Positions 22,063-24,009 of a stretch of DNA of 24,009 nucleotides are shown here, one piece after another. Location: the NCBI GenBank assembly GCA_023441105.1, contig JAEZQX010000159.1, forward strand, positions 1 to 24,009, given 5' to 3'. A program made the position numbers and the translations under genes. Under the pieces are notes generated by a model. It was not told the origin of the DNA. It worked only from the letters and a program-made list of their open reading frames with translations, and ran no database searches. The stretch's first letter is position 1, and each line of letters begins with the position of its first letter. This stretch comes from Pseudomonadota bacterium (GTDB lineage: Bacteria > Pseudomonadota > Gammaproteobacteria > Burkholderiales > Burkholderiaceae).

Positions 22063-23187
22063 ATGGCCACCATCCAGTACCTGACGCACATCGAATTCGG
22101 CAATGGCGCCATCGGCTTGTTGCCGCGCACGCTGCAGGAGCTCGGCATCCGCCGTCCGTTGCTCGTGACCGACGCCGGCCTGGTTCGAGCGGGGATCCTC
22201 GATCGGATCGTGGCCCTGCTGCAGCAGACGCCCGCCGTGTTCGCGCAGACGCCGCCGAACCCGACCGAGGCTGCGGTCGAGGCGGCGGCGAACCAGTTCC
22301 GCGCCGACTCGTGCGACGGCCTGGTCGCCATCGGCGGCGGCTCGCCCATCGACCTGGCCAAGGGCGTGGCGCTGCTGGCGACCCACCCGGGCCCGCTCGT
22401 CCGCTATGCAGGCATGGCGGCGATGCCCCTGATCGGCCCACAGGCCATCCCGTTGATCGCGGTGCCGACCACGGCCGGCACCGGCAGCGAAGTCGGCCGC
22501 GGTGCGCTGATCTGCCTGGCCGACGGGCGCAAGCTGCTTCTCGCCAGTCCGCATCTGTTGCCCAAGCGAGCGCTGTGCGATCCGGAACTGACCATGGGCA
22601 TGCCGGCGTGGCTGACCGCGGGCACCGGCATGGATGCGTTCACCCACTGCGTGGAGACATTCCTGTCGCCGCGCTTCAACCCGCCGGCCGAGGCCATCGC
22701 GCTCGACGGGGCTGCGCGTGCCTGGCGCTGGCTCGAACGGGCGGTGTCGCATCCGCAGGACATCACCGCGCGCGGCGAAATGATGATGGCCGGCATCCAG
22801 GGCGGGCTGGCCTTCCAGAAGGGACTCGGTGCGGTGCATGCGTTGTCGCATCCACTGGGCGCATTGACCGAGCCGGTGCTGCATCATGGCACCCTCAATG
22901 CCGTGATCCTGCCGTCGGTCCTGCGCTTCAATGCCGGGCACGTCGGCGACAAGTACCTGCGCCTGGCACGCGCGCTGGAACTGCCCGCCGACGCGGACCT
23001 CGCCGAGTCGGTCGCCGGCCTCAACGCCCGGATCGGCATGCCGCCAAGCCTGCGGACGATGCAGGTGCCGGCGGACGTCATCGATCGGGTGGTCGAGGGC
23101 GCACTTGCCGACCATTCGCTCCCGACCAACCCGCGCCCGCTCGGGCGCGACGAGCTGCACGCGCTCTTTCTCGCGGCCTATGGTTGA
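22063..23187 (+). CDS. iron-containing alcohol dehydrogenase
   Basis: A 374-residue group III alcohol dehydrogenase. Visible elements: VAIGGGSPIDLAKG (88-101) for NAD(P) binding, VPTTAGTGSEVG (134-145), metal residues Asp191 and His195 (GMDAFTHCVE), His259 (or His263, VHALSHPLGA) and His274/275 (LHHGTLNAV). It oxidises or reduces an alcohol/aldehyde; relatives include maleylacetate reductase and hydroxybutyrate or lactaldehyde dehydrogenases. It follows the desaturase-family gene by 28 nt in the same operon, so it may oxidise an alcohol that enzyme makes. The ribosome binding site is weak. Confidence 0.92.
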   Translation: MATIQYLTHIEFGNGAIGLLPRTLQELGIRRPLLVTDAGLVRAGILDRIVALLQQTPAVFAQTPPNPTEAAVEAAANQFRADSCDGLVAIGGGSPIDLAKGVALLATHPGPLVRYAGMAAMPLIGPQAIPLIAVPTTAGTGSEVGRGALICLADGRKLLLASPHLLPKRALCDPELTMGMPAWLTAGTGMDAFTHCVETFLSPRFNPPAEAIALDGAARAWRWLERAVSHPQDITARGEMMMAGIQGGLAFQKGLGAVHALSHPLGALTEPVLHHGTLNAVILPSVLRFNAGHVGDKYLRLARALELPADADLAESVAGLNARIGMPPSLRTMQVPADVIDRVVEGALADHSLPTNPRPLGRDELHALFLAAYG

Positions 23188-23441
23188 AACAAGGTGGCTT
23201 GCGGCATCATCACCCTCGACGGCTAACCCATTCCGGCTATCGGCGGATGACCTGCCGCTTCACCGCCGGCTGCCGGCGGCTGCAACACTTGCCGGGTAGC
23301 CGGCCCGGCTCTTCGCCTGCGGCGCACCCGCGAGTCGCCAAGCGTCGCATCGGGCGGCCCGCGGCGGTCGGACACGATGCAGCGGTCTGTCACGACATGG
23401 GCGCACGGCCGCGAGGGTGGACCAAACGCGGCTGGTCGCCG
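23188..23441. other. 254-nt gap between convergent dehydrogenase and cupin genes
   Basis: No coding frame is supported here. It contains a GC-rich hairpin, CCGCCGG (23263-23269) and CCGGCGG (23273-23279) with a 3-nt loop, and a smaller one, AGCCG...CGGCT, near 23298. Both could act in termination after the dehydrogenase operon. Nothing else was recognised. Confidence 0.35.
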
Positions 23442-23726
23442 CTACTTCAGCTCGATCTCGACGAACACGAACTCGTGGTCGTTGTCGTTGATCACGTTGT
23501 GCTCCACGCCGGCCTTGCGGGTGTAAGAGGTGCCGACAGTCAGCGGGCTGCGAAGTTCACCCTCGGGCGTCTCCAGCAGCAGAGTGCCACTGGTGACGGG
23601 CACGATGACGTAATCCATCTCGTGCCGGTGATATCCGGTTTCCGCGCCGGGTGCGAAGCGCCACTGAGTGACCTTGACCCGTTCATTGTCGATCTGCAGG
23701 CTGGGCACTGCTTGCGCGCGTGTCAT
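23442..23726 (-). CDS. small cupin-domain protein
   Basis: A 94-residue single-domain cupin. The first cupin motif is PGAETGYHRHEMDYVIVPVTSG with His33, His35 and a nearby acid (Glu36 or Asp38); the second has His76 in RKAGVEHNVIND. This is enough to bind a metal ion. Small cupins of this type often act as isomerases, epimerases or binding proteins; the reaction is not identifiable. It stands alone on the minus strand. The intergenic region on its 5' side is AT-richer and divergent from the gene starting at 24006. Confidence 0.85.
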   Translation of the reverse strand: MTRAQAVPSLQIDNERVKVTQWRFAPGAETGYHRHEMDYVIVPVTSGTLLLETPEGELRSPLTVGTSYTRKAGVEHNVINDNDHEFVFVEIELK

Positions 23727-24005
23727 TGTTCAGTTGCCTCGTGATGAGTGGAGTGGGAAGTTCACAAAGTCGCGGCCGTGTTTTCAGTACGGATCCAAGC
23801 AGCATCTTGTCTCGGCGACCTCGCGTCAAGAACTGTTAGCGTCTTGAATTTCACAATGCCGATCGTCGAAGCCGCGTCGAAAACCTGCGAGGCAGCGCGC
23901 GCGTCGGTTGTTGAATTATGTCTATTGACCTAGTACCACTTTCTGGTGTCTTGCGGACCCGAATGTGTCGTGCCAAATTAGGTTCTCTGCCATCGGGAGG
24001 GTGCA
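23727..24005. promoter_or_regulatory. AT-richer divergent intergenic region
   Basis: 279 nt between the start of the cupin gene (minus) and the next gene (plus). Base composition is lower in GC than the flanking genes, as expected of a promoter region. TTGACC (23925-23930) could be a -35, but I find no good -10 at the right distance. A short plus-strand frame here is not convincing. Confidence 0.4.
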
Positions 24006-24009
24006 ATGA
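24006..24009 (+). CDS. start of a gene continuing past the window
   Basis: An ATG at 24006 is preceded by GGGAGG (23995-24000) with a 5-nt gap, a strong ribosome binding site, after a 279-nt promoter-like region. Only the first codon lies in the window, so the product is unknown. Confidence 0.45.

Noticed and set aside
20877..23160. Long minus-strand open frames (20877-22361 and 21907-23160) opposite the desaturase and dehydrogenase genes
   Set aside because: They are shadows of well-supported plus-strand genes with intact catalytic motifs.
1..24009. Mobile element or genomic island
   Set aside because: No transposase, integrase, terminal inverted repeats, tRNA or abrupt change in composition was seen.

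Overview
This window is a high-GC, densely packed bacterial chromosome segment. It most likely comes from a betaproteobacterium of the order Burkholderiales. The reasons are two orphan 'Bug'-type periplasmic solute-binding proteins (a family greatly expanded in Bordetella, Cupriavidus and relatives), a paired Ku system, a Rap1a-type secreted protein, and several lipoproteins with Pro/Ala-rich linkers after the lipidated Cys. Genus cannot be fixed from sequence reading alone. No rRNA, tRNA, CRISPR array, insertion sequence, integrase or phage gene was seen.

Left part (1-6.1 kb): an XRE-cupin regulator faces a two-gene operon (Bug solute-binding protein, then an HSL-type esterase). A tannase/feruloyl-esterase-family lipoprotein follows on the same strand, and a convergent MFS exporter/transporter closes the block. 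This looks like a small uptake and ester-cleavage unit whose substrate is not identified.

Middle (6.2-9.8 kb): a Rap1a-domain exported protein converges on a secreted protein made almost entirely of 13-residue DEGVPQN repeats. Next, on the minus strand, comes a GntR/UTRA regulator - Bug protein - DUF1028 operon. A 16-bp perfect palindrome sits exactly over the regulator's start region.

9.9-13.1 kb: a compact DNA-repair operon holds a 61-residue four-CxxC protein and two different Ku proteins, the second with a C-terminal SAP-like tail. A convergent DUF72 gene follows. No LigD is in the window.

13.2-17.6 kb: a tiny exported protein, an RNase Z-like metallo-beta-lactamase-fold protein, a CotH-kinase-family lipoprotein, a 95-residue helical protein, and a lipoprotein with a C-type-lectin-like domain.

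17.6-23.2 kb: a divergent metabolic cluster. One arm is class II aldolase/adducin then class III aminotransferase. The other is a MetX-like alpha/beta hydrolase, a membrane di-iron desaturase-family protein and an iron-type alcohol dehydrogenase, tightly coupled. It looks like a catabolic or modification pathway I cannot match to a known one, and it is the best candidate for an undescribed system. The window ends with a small cupin and the first codon of a further gene.
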